A stretch of 5,251 nucleotides of DNA from JAAXGI01 sp963579625 (GTDB taxonomy: Bacteria; Gemmatimonadota; Gemmatimonadetes; Longimicrobiales; Gaopeijiaceae). The notes under the pieces were generated by a model. The model ran no database searches. It was not told where the DNA came from and saw only the letters and a list, made by a program, of their open reading frames with translations. A program made the translations under genes and the position numbers. Location of the stretch: the NCBI GenBank assembly GCA_963579625.1, contig CAUZHN010000125.1, positions 1 through 5,251 on the forward strand, in the 5' to 3' direction. Every line of letters begins with the position of its first letter. The first letter of the stretch is position 1. Shown piece after piece: positions 1 through 5,191 of this stretch.

Positions 1-367
1 GGAACTCCTCGCTCTCGCGGGGGGCCAAGAAGACCTGTACGAGAGCCTGGGTACAGACCACGGTGAGGCCCATGTCCCATACCGGCTTCGTCTCTCCATC
101 GTAGGCCCGTATCAGCACCACGCACCCGTCGGGGAAGGTCACAGACTGCGAGGTCGTGGACTCGTTCTCGATCTCCACGGTGATCCGGAGCTGAACGGGG
201 AACGACTCGGCGATAGCGAAGCTCGTTACCCTGTAAGTGATCCCATCGATCAGATGATCGCGAAGATCGAGCCCGCTAACGCTCTCCTGACAGGCCGCGA
301 AGGTCGAAATGGCCAGCAGCGTCCCGAACGCCGTCAACCAACGTGACACTCGACCACGTCGTCTCAC
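1..367 (-). CDS. Putative lipoprotein with BsuPI-like domain (partial, C-terminus beyond left edge)
   Basis: This minus-strand reading frame is open from an upstream stop at 425-427 to the window edge, giving about 122 codons, and is absent from a standard long-ORF view because it is truncated. The N-terminus is a lipoprotein signal peptide: basic MRRRGR, a hydrophobic stretch LTAFGTLLAIS, then a lipobox TFAAC with the acylated Cys at codon 26 (290-292). The mature part contains LRITVEIENES, then TFPDGCVVLIRAYDG, PVWDM and LAPRESEEF. That order (beta strand, Gly-Cys, VWD, APxES) is reminiscent of BsuPI / intracellular proteinase inhibitor-like Ig-fold domains found in secreted bacterial lipoproteins; this is recognition from memory. 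Start: GTG at 367-365 gives a basic n-region; GTG at 349-347 is the alternative. Neither has a clear Shine-Dalgarno. It diverges from the cassette-like modules and is probably the resident chromosomal neighbour. The signal peptide is well supported, the domain name less so. Confidence 0.72.
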   Translation of the reverse strand, partial: MRRRGRVSRWLTAFGTLLAISTFAACQESVSGLDLRDHLIDGITYRVTSFAIAESFPVQLRITVEIENESTTSQSVTFPDGCVVLIRAYDGETKPVWDMGLTVVCTQALVQVFLAPRESEEF

Positions 368-459
368 ATCAAGAAGTTGGAGAGGGTTCTCCCCAAGCCG
401 TTTCCGGTCGCTCTGGTCGAGACCTTACCGCCACATTCCGAACACTGTGTGATCGTCAT

Positions 460-514
460 GCCCTGATTCTGCCCCTGCCCCACTCAGACCCGCAACTCAG
501 GACGAGCAGAACAG
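460..514 (-). repeat. Left arm of a ~55-bp inverted repeat
   Basis: Read on the minus strand, this arm contains CTGTTCTGC, CGTCCTGAGTTGCGGG, CTGAGTGGGGC and GGGCAGAAT in that order. The same blocks occur on the plus strand at 1083-1136, with only a few substitutions and one indel. The two arms therefore face each other across about 570 bp. The arm overlaps the inverted copy of the dispersed repeat at 491-560 and extends beyond it into sequence not shared with the copies at 1464, 3008 and 5114. Confidence 0.85.
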
Positions 515-560
515 GGCTGGATAGCTAAGGTGTGGCTGGGTGCCACGGAGGGGGGGCTAG
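491..560 (-). repeat. Dispersed ~70-bp cassette-junction-like repeat, copy 1 (inverted)
   Basis: On the minus strand this copy reads CTAGCCCCCC, then CTCCGTGGCACCCAGCCACA, then AGCTATCCAGCCCTGTTCTG, then CTCGTCCTGAGTTGC. The same order is found in the plus-strand copies at 1464-1531 and 5114-5191. It contains the short internal hairpin GTGGC/GCCAC with a 5-nt loop. It is the only near-complete copy in the opposite orientation. No gene ends next to it on the minus strand, unlike the three plus-strand copies, each of which follows a gene. Confidence 0.88.
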
Positions 561-632
561 GTCAGGTATATAGGGCACCACTTAGTTCCTCGTTACTTCT
601 ATCTGCACTGGGGAGGTAGCGTGGATCTCTGT

Positions 633-652
633 GAGGAACTACCCGGTTCCTC
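633..652. other. Hairpin with an alternative partner upstream
   Basis: GAGGAAC (633-639) pairs perfectly with GTTCCTC (646-652) around a 6-nt loop. The outer stem TGGGG (609-613) and CCCCA (656-660) can close around it. GAGGAACT (633-640) is also perfectly complementary to AGTTCCTC at 584-591, so two mutually exclusive foldings exist. No T-tract follows, so it is not an intrinsic terminator. Confidence 0.5.
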
Positions 653-836
653 CTGCCCCACCGTATCTCTTGGGCTGAAGCTTCTCGCCAGATAGAGGGG
701 TGGGGGGGATGCCTATCGAAAATAGATGGGATCTAGATACATAAGACGTTGTACACTAGATACTTAGCTCACTATTTTCTGGTCATCTATATCAATATTA
801 TACAGAATATTACACACACGGTTTAGGAAAACGTGG

Positions 837-860
837 CTGTCGGCATGTGGGTGCCGATAG
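837..860. other. Nine-base-pair hairpin
   Basis: CTGTCGGCA (837-845) pairs with TGCCGATAG (852-860), with one G-T wobble and a 6-nt loop. It lies just downstream of the AT-rich island and 30 bp before the C/G-run hairpin. No T-tract follows. Its role is unknown. Confidence 0.55.
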
Positions 861-890
861 AAAAGTGCTGTCAAATCGCCGCCGGAGCCC

Positions 891-918
891 CCCCCCTCTT
901 CGGACCCCGAGAGGGGGG
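891..918. other. Very strong C-run/G-run hairpin
   Basis: CCCCCCTCT then CGG (891-903, one bulged T) pairs with CCGAGAGGGGGG (907-918) around a 3-nt loop, giving a 12-bp stem that is almost entirely G-C. It would be very stable as RNA or single-stranded DNA. It is not followed by a T-tract, so an intrinsic terminator is not supported. Confidence 0.6.
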
Positions 919-971
919 CGTACTCATGCAGGTCGGCACACACCACTACCAACCCGATAGTGGGGCTGGTT

Positions 972-988
972 CCGCTCCGTAAGAGCGG
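972..988. other. Short GC hairpin
   Basis: CCGCTC (972-977) pairs perfectly with GAGCGG (983-988) around a 5-nt loop. GCTCCG within the hairpin can pair instead with CGGAGC a little downstream (about 993-998), so alternative foldings are again possible. No T-tract follows. Confidence 0.45.
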
Positions 989-1082
989 TGGGGCGGAGCC
1001 TCAGGCTGTTCGCCTTTGGTCAACCCCCCAGTACCGGGCACCCACCCCTACTCCACCGTCACTTCCGCTGAACCTATAGGCA

Positions 1083-1136
1083 CTGTTCTGCGCGTCCTGA
1101 GTTGCGGGCCTGAGTGGGGCGGGGCAGAATTAGCGC
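1083..1136 (+). repeat. Right arm of the inverted repeat; half copy of the dispersed repeat
   Basis: This arm reads CTGTTCTGC, CGTCCTGAGTTGCGGG, CTGAGTGGGGC and GGGGCAGAAT, mirroring 460-514. It contains only the right half of the dispersed repeat. The sequence to its left (about 1050-1082) is at best a strongly degraded version of the CTCCGTGGCA...GCCAC core. It ends about 58 bp before the first plus-strand gene of the array. Confidence 0.82.
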
Positions 1137-1179
1137 CGGCATTCCCGTACTAGGTGGAGGATCGTCCGACTCAAACTGT

Positions 1180-1186
1180 AGGAGGT
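1180..1186 (+). promoter_or_regulatory. Strong Shine-Dalgarno for the 67-aa membrane peptide
   Basis: AGGAGGT lies about 8 nt before the ATG at 1194. It is the only textbook ribosome binding site in the window and fixes the start of the membrane peptide. Confidence 0.85.
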
Positions 1187-1193
1187 TGAAACG

Positions 1194-1397
1194 ATGGAAA
1201 GCCTTGCCGTGATTATTCCGATCCTGGCAGTCCTCTCGGTTGTATTGATCGTGCTCTCGATACTACTGCCGTGGTTCGTCTACCGGATTTCGACCTCAAC
1301 GCGTCAGACGAGAGACTGCCTGATGGGGGCGAACAAAAAATTGGATCTGGCAAACCAACACTTGGCCGTGATAGCTGCCAATACTCAGAGCGGATGA
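1194..1397 (+). CDS. Small single-pass membrane protein (67 aa), function unknown
   Basis: The protein has one clear transmembrane segment at about residues 5-31 (rich in I, L and V, ending in LLPWFVYR). A soluble C-terminal tail follows with heptad-like Leu/Ala spacing (residues about 42-62: CLMGANKKLDLANQHLAVIA). Basic residues directly after the membrane segment favour an N-out/C-in orientation. The start is secured by a perfect Shine-Dalgarno at 1180-1186, and the gene ends in TGA. It is the first plus-strand gene of the array and is followed 66 bp later by a copy of the dispersed repeat. Similar tiny TM-plus-coil proteins are common in bacteria, including in gene cassettes. I do not recognise a named family. 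It could be a helper or effector peptide, but nothing in the sequence shows that. Confidence 0.78.
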   Translation: MESLAVIIPILAVLSVVLIVLSILLPWFVYRISTSTRQTRDCLMGANKKLDLANQHLAVIAANTQSG

Positions 1398-1471
1398 CGC
1401 GCGAACAAATAGCCGAGGGCCAACGGATGTCCACCGAGTGGATTGAGGCGCATCTTCCCGGTAGCAACTAG
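1394..1471 (+). CDS. Possible 25-aa coupled ORF resembling the tail of Sel1/TPR-type proteins
   Basis: The ATG overlaps the TGA of the membrane peptide (ATGA at 1394-1397), which allows translational coupling. The peptide begins MTREQIAEGQRMSTEWIEAH. This resembles the MTPEQIAEAQRLAREW ending typical of many Sel1/TPR-repeat proteins, as I recall it. Its TAG stop (1469-1471) is supplied by the first bases of the dispersed repeat (GCAACTAG). It may be a genuine micro-ORF, a remnant of a longer gene, or a C-terminal part of the membrane protein separated by a frameshift. The upstream part of this frame (from 1271) looks like a shadow of the membrane gene. Confidence in independent expression is low. 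Confidence 0.35.
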   Translation: MTREQIAEGQRMSTEWIEAHLPGSN

Positions 1472-1531
1472 CCCCTAGTCCCTCCGTGGCATCCAGCCAC
1501 ACCCAGCTATCCAGCCCTGTTTTGCGCGTCC
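1464..1531 (+). repeat. Dispersed cassette-junction-like repeat, copy 3
   Basis: It starts with GCAACTAGCCCCTAG and continues CTCCGTGGCATCCAGCCACA, CCCAGCTATCCAGCCCTG and TTTTGCGCGTCC. Homology to the other copies then stops. A GTTGC (1546-1550) a little further on could pair with the initial GCAAC, and GGCTA (1537-1541) could pair with TAGCC, giving an interrupted terminal stem. The copy lies immediately after module 1 and about 65 bp before the MazG-like gene. Confidence 0.9.
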
Positions 1532-1597
1532 GATCAGGCTAGTACGTTGCGAGAGCACTTCTGATAACGGATCACTCAAGAACTGAGCCCGGCTTTT

Positions 1598-1966
1598 ATG
1601 GAGCTACCAGCCCTAGTCAAGCAGATCCTCGCCTTCCGCGACGAACGGGACTGGGCGCAGTTCCATACACCCAAGAATCTGGCTGCTGCCCTCGCCGTCG
1701 AAGCCGCAGAGCTTCAAGAACTGATGCTCTGGAAAGGCGAGGAAGAGGTGGATCATCTGGTCTCCTCAAAAAACGGCCACGTCAAACTCTCCGACGAGAT
1801 CGCGGACGTGCTGATCTATGCCTTGCTCTTCTGTGACGCAGCAGGGATCGACCCAGATGCCGCCGTGCGGATCAAGCTGAAGAAGAACGCCGAGAAGTAT
1901 CCCGTCGATCTCGCGAAAGGATCGGCCAAGAAGTACACGGAGTTCTCCGAGGACAGTGAATCATGA
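1598..1966 (+). CDS. MazG-like nucleotide pyrophosphohydrolase
   Basis: The 122-aa protein belongs to the all-alpha NTP pyrophosphohydrolase (MazG / RS21-C6 dCTPase-like) superfamily, which hydrolyses (d)NTPs to (d)NMP and PPi using Mg2+. The signature metal-binding acids are present as E35-x-x-E38 in VEAAELQE and E67-x-x-D70 in DEIADVL. The N-terminal FRDERDW...FHTPKNLA block and the C-terminal NAEKYP...KGSAKKYTE block match the short single-domain subtype. The length is normal and it looks intact. Relatives have been described in integron gene cassettes (iMazG). The start at 1598 is the only ATG preserving the family N-terminus, but it has no obvious Shine-Dalgarno. Its stop overlaps the next gene by ATGA, suggesting translational coupling. 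Possible roles are removal of non-canonical nucleotides, or nucleotide depletion or detoxification linked to the neighbouring nuclease. Substrate preference cannot be read from the sequence. Confidence 0.93.
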   Translation: MELPALVKQILAFRDERDWAQFHTPKNLAAALAVEAAELQELMLWKGEEEVDHLVSSKNGHVKLSDEIADVLIYALLFCDAAGIDPDAAVRIKLKKNAEKYPVDLAKGSAKKYTEFSEDSES

Positions 1967-2937
1967 CGCGGGTCGTAGTGCAACCAGCCGGTCAGGCAGG
2001 GGCGACGATTCACTACGCGGACACCATTCTGACTCCGGTTCCGGTGGCCCGCCTTGCGGCGTTTCTATCACCCGATGACTTGGACGGGCTTGGACACCTG
2101 CACTCCTCCGATGGCATACCCACCTGGGGAGTCACGCCGGGAAAGAGCGATGTCAACCGTCGAAAGTAGGAGAAGTTGGAGCGTGGAGATCGGGCCTTCT
2201 TCTCACGGTCCGGCGGCATCTTCTCGACAGGGGTCGTTACGTGGAAGACGCACAACCCCGGACTGGCTGAAGCTTTGTGGAAGCGCAATGCGGACGGCGA
2301 GACATGGGAGTATGTCTATTTCGTAGATGAGCTTGAGTCGCTCCACATCTCCTACGAGGACTTCAATCGAATCGTCGGGTACAAGCCAAACGCGGTAATC
2401 CAGGGGTTCAATGTTCTCGACACAGAGAAGAGTGAAAGACTCCTCGACGAGTTCCGATTGTGGAGCACTTCGCACTCCCCTCCGACCACAGCAGAGGAGT
2501 ACCAAGAGGCGGTTTCCACATTCGACCCCAGCAAGCCACTCGACGCGAAGGCGAACGCCAATCGGAGGCGGGAGCAGAGCTTCCTGCGGAAACGACTCGT
2601 CGGAGACAAGCAGGAGAGGCCTTGCGGGATTTGCGGACAGGTCCTGCCCGTGACTCTGCTAACCGCAGCCCATGTGAAGAAGAGATCAGTTTGCTCCCCG
2701 GAGGAGATGCTCGACTTCGATCATGTCGCGATGCTCCTCTGCGCTCTGGGGTGCGACCGACTGTACGAGGACGGCTTCCTAACGGTCCGTGATGGCGTTG
2801 TCGTGATTGGTGACAAGGCGAGTACGGATGCTTCGGAGGCCAGGCTCAAGAGCCTAGAGGGTCTCAGGTGCAATCACTGGTCAGGCGAGTCTGAGGCATA
2901 CTTCAGTTGGCATCGGCGGTTTCATGACTTCGAGTGA
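1963..2937 (+). pseudogene. PUA/EVE-like domain plus HNH-type protein, interrupted by in-frame TAG at codon 69
   Basis: The ATG at 1963 overlaps the MazG stop, and the same frame runs to TGA at 2935-2937, broken only by TAG at 2167-2169. Conserved-looking sequence continues across the break (IPTWGVTPGKS...NRRK, stop, EKLERGDRAFF...GETWEYVYFVDE...NAVIQGF). This resembles a PUA/EVE-like fold with W-G, G-D and W-E-Y-x-Y-F landmarks. The stop occupies the place where a Trp before EKL would be expected, so TGG to TAG is likely. The C-terminal half (codons about 215-290) is HNH/zinc-type: C221-G-I-C224, AAH237, LC260-A-L-G-C264-D-R-L-Y-E. Relatives typically act as DNA nucleases. Restart at TTG 2176 behind AGGAG (2168-2172, spacing only 3 nt) would yield a 253-aa HNH part without an intact N-terminal domain. 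Alternatives are sequencing error or UAG read-through. Confidence 0.8.
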
Positions 2938-3007
2938 GCGGTGTGGCGAGTGGATTGAGGACGGTAAGACCGTGACCTACGCACCCTGTCCTCCCGTCTA
3001 GCTGACA

Positions 3008-3054
3008 GCAACTAGCCCCCCTCCGTGGCATCCAGCCACACCTAGGTATACAGC
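3008..3054 (+). repeat. Dispersed cassette-junction-like repeat, copy 4 (shortened, diverged 3' end)
   Basis: It reads GCAACTAGCCCCC, then CTCCGTGGCATCCAGCCACA, then CCTAGGTATACAGC. Compared with copies 3 and 5 it lacks a short TAGYCC-type segment near its start and the whole TGTTTTGC...GAGTTGC right part. The gene for the DUF2075 protein starts 4 nt after its recognisable end. Confidence 0.86.
3025..3052 (+). promoter_or_regulatory. Possible promoter inside repeat copy 4, suited to a leaderless start
   Basis: TATACA (3047-3052) sits 6 nt before the ATG at 3059, a spacing expected for a -10 element of a leaderless transcript. GTGGCA (3025-3030) lies 16 nt upstream and matches the TTGACA consensus at four positions. 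The intact copies read CTATCC where this one has TATACA, so the -10-like box is specific to this copy. No Shine-Dalgarno precedes the ATG. This is a weak, motif-only prediction. Confidence 0.3.
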
Positions 3055-3058
3055 ACCG

Positions 3059-5108
3059 ATGCCAGCTTACGTCAGTCGCAGTCTCTCAGAGTTCGTCACA
3101 GAGTCCTCAGAGGCGCTGGTCGGGGAACTCAATCAGGCGTACGCCCGCGACGGGTTCGCCTCGCAATACACGTCTCAAATGCGTGCTTGGTCGGAGAGCA
3201 TCCCTGACCTGTAGGCCCAGCTGTCGTCTCTCGTCGTGCGCCTACCCGACTCAGGCACGTGGCGTGTGCTCCTTGAACTCCCCCTGTACCGTCTGCGACG
3301 TCGGATTGACCTGCTCATACTCACCGAACACACAGTCGTCGTTCTTGAGTTGAAGGTTGGGGCGGACCGTTTCACTCCTGCCGATGAGCGCCAGGTGGAA
3401 GAGTACTCGCTGGACCTTCGAGACTTCCACTCGGAGAGTGCCGACCTGAGCATTGTTCCCTGCCTTCTATGCACGGGCGCGCCCGCCCAACTCACATACC
3501 CAAAGCTGGTCCGGGGCGTTGCACCTGTGCATCGACTTGGCGACTCCGACCTCGCAGGCTTTTTGGAGCGATTGCGCGACGGGGAGGGAGCCCTGGGGAG
3601 TCTCGTGTCGGAGCGGTGGGAATCGGGCGCTTACCAACCCGTGCCGGATGTCATTCAGGCCGCGACCAGCTTGTTCTCGGGGCATGGCGTTCGCGAGATC
3701 ACTCGCGCTGACGCACACGAATCTTGGGCAGACTGCCGAAAGGGTGATCGAACTCGTGGACGAGGCTCGTGAACGGGGCCGGCGGGTCCTGATCTTCGTG
3801 ACGGGAGTGCCTGGTTCAGGGAAGACTCTCACCGGCTTACAGGTGGTTCATGGGGCGATTGAATCGGGTGTCGAGACAGACGACGACATCGTCTACCTTT
3901 CTGGCAATACTCCATTGGTGACTGTGCTTCGCGAGGCTCTGGCACGGGATAAATACCGAAGGGCGGGGCAAGCTGGCGAAGATGTGAGGATCGGGGAGTT
4001 GCGGTCCGCGATGCGCACCAAGATCCAGCACATCATTGACTATTTACAGGAGTATCTAGTAAACGACACGTCCCGTGCGCCGGCGGAGCACGTGGTGGTA
4101 TTTGATGAAGCCCAAAGAGCGTGGGACGCCAAGTTTGGCGAGCAGAGGTTCGAACGTCCTGCTTCCGAGCCACAGCTCTTGATCGAGATCATGACTCGGC
4201 ATCCAAACTGGTGCGCGCTCGTCTGCTTGGTCGGTGGAGGTCAAGAGATCAACACCGGCGAGAATGGGATGGCAGAGTGGGGTCAGGCGCTGCGCAACGT
4301 TCCTAGCGACGTAGCGAAGGAGTGGACCGTCATGGGGCCTGAGGAAGTTGTGCTGGGGGGTGAGACCACTGGGGGACTGGGGCTCGGCCAATTGCCGACT
4401 GAGGTCGAGGTAGTGAACGAGGATGCTTTACGCCTCACGGTGCCCATGAGGAGCTTTCGCTCACCTGCGGTCAGTGGCTGGGTAAGAGCTGTGATCGACG
4501 GTGACGCGGCGCTTGCAGCAAGCGAGGCCGCGCGGCTATCCGAGTATCCGATCGTTGTGACGCGCTCTTTGGGAGCCGCGCGCCACTGGCTCAAGATGAA
4601 AGCGCGCGGGGAGCGGAGATGCGGCCTTCTCTCAAGTTCGGGGGCTCGCCGACTCCGTGCCGAAGGCATGGGTGTGACGCTGAACGCGACCGATGGGATA
4701 AAAATTGCGCAGTGGTACCTGAACCCGCCTGATGACGTCCGGTCCTCTTTCGCCTTAGAGGTAATGGCCAACGAGTATACCTCACAGGGCCTCGAGCTCG
4801 ACTTCTGTGGTATCTGCTGGGGTGGAGATTTCTTGTGGGATTCGGACGGCTGGAGCCTCAAGAGTTTCCGCGGCAATCGCTGGGACAACGTCTCCAAGCC
4901 TGATCGACGTCGCTTCGTGCGCAACTCGTACCGAGTACTGCTCACTCGCGCACGAGAAGGAATAGTGATCTGGGTTCCTAGGGGCTCCAGTGCGGACGCA
5001 ACCCGAGCTCCCGGACGGCTCGACGGAACCTTTCAAATGCTCCTAGCGTGCGGTGCGATGGAACTCGTCGAAGGCGATGCCTATCGGGATCCATTACAGG
5101 AACTGTGA
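3059..5108 (+). pseudogene. PD-(D/E)XK-like nuclease domain plus DUF2075 helicase-type ATPase, broken by one TAG and one frameshift
   Basis: The N-terminal part (MPAYVSRSLSEF...QMRAWSESIPDL) is followed by TAG at 3212-3214. The same frame then resumes with a nuclease-like core, RRRIDLLIL (D84) and VVVLELKVG (E97-x-K99), up to EITRADA near 3715. The reading then has to change frame. The continuation TNLGQTAERVIEL is found in the +1 frame and stays open to TGA at 5106-5108. Removing one base at about 3714-3717 restores continuity. ATPase motifs are intact: Walker A GVPGSGKT (3804-3827), Walker B FDEAQ (4101-4115), VGGGQEINTGE (4230-4262), the RSFR block, YTSQGLELDF, and YRVLLTRAREG (4929-4961, motif VI-like). 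This order is typical of DUF2075 proteins, SF1-related NTPases. Full length would be about 680 residues. The ATPase half could still be made from internal starts such as ATG 3684, but without the nuclease-like domain. Sequencing error is an alternative explanation. Confidence 0.85.
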
Positions 5109-5113
5109 CTTAC

Positions 5114-5191
5114 GGCAACTAGCCCCTAGCCCCTCCGTGGCACCCAGCCACACCCAGCTATCCAGCAGTGTTTTGCTCGTCCTGAGTTGCC
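5114..5191 (+). repeat. Dispersed cassette-junction-like repeat, copy 5 (most complete)
   Basis: This copy is bounded by a perfect 7-bp inverted repeat, GGCAACT (5114-5120) and AGTTGCC (5185-5191). Between them are CTAGCCCCTAGCC, CTCCGTGGCACCCAGCCACA, CCCAGCTATCCAGC and TGTTTTGCTCGTCC. The internal GTGGC/GCCAC hairpin is present. It begins 6 bp after the stop of the DUF2075 gene. The GCAAC/GTTGC ends recall the R boxes of integron attC sites, but the expected RYYYAAC/GTTRRRY consensus and L-box complementarity are not seen. The 60 bp to its right (5192-5251) hold nothing I can identify and may begin the next module. Confidence 0.9.

Larger units (their letters stand above)
561..1082. other. 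Structured non-coding segment between inverted arms
   Basis: No reading frame here looks like a protein. The only ORF of note (764-952, minus) has no ribosome site and is made of homopolymer-derived Gly/Glu runs. The segment holds an AT-rich island at about 720-835 in otherwise GC-rich DNA, G7 runs at 550-556 and 702-708, a C9 run at 888-896, and at least four hairpins described separately. A weak promoter-like pair, TTGTAC (749-754) and CTATTT (772-777) with 17-nt spacing, lies in the AT-rich island and would fire rightward. It could be a cassette platform or promoter region, a structured RNA, or the body of a small non-autonomous element. I cannot choose between these. Confidence 0.5.

Noticed and set aside
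343..528. 61-aa plus-strand ORF
   Set aside because: It covers the antisense of the lipoprotein start and the inverted repeat arm, has no ribosome site, and shows no recognisable motif.
694..708. G-quadruplex
   Set aside because: The G4 and G7 runs are adjacent, but four separable runs with short loops are not clearly present.
891..918. Intrinsic transcription terminator
   Set aside because: The stem is very strong, but no T-tract follows on either strand.
764..952. 62-aa minus-strand ORF in the hairpin segment
   Set aside because: Its composition derives from the C9 run and hairpin, it has no Shine-Dalgarno, and no family resemblance is seen.
2013..2288. Minus-strand ORF opposite the EVE-like domain
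   Set aside because: It is a shadow of the plus-strand coding frame, which has clear domain landmarks.
4283..4945. 220-aa minus-strand ORF
   Set aside because: It lies antisense to the conserved DUF2075 ATPase half, is rich in Ser/Arg/Pro as expected of a shadow frame, and lacks motifs.
5114..5191. Canonical integron attC site
   Set aside because: The terminal boxes pair (7 bp), but the RYYYAAC/GTTRRRY consensus fails and no complementary L boxes could be aligned. It is kept only as an attC-like hypothesis.
491..5191. CRISPR array
   Set aside because: The repeats are 50-80 bp, are separated by genes of up to 2 kb, and one is inverted. The spacing is not that of a CRISPR.
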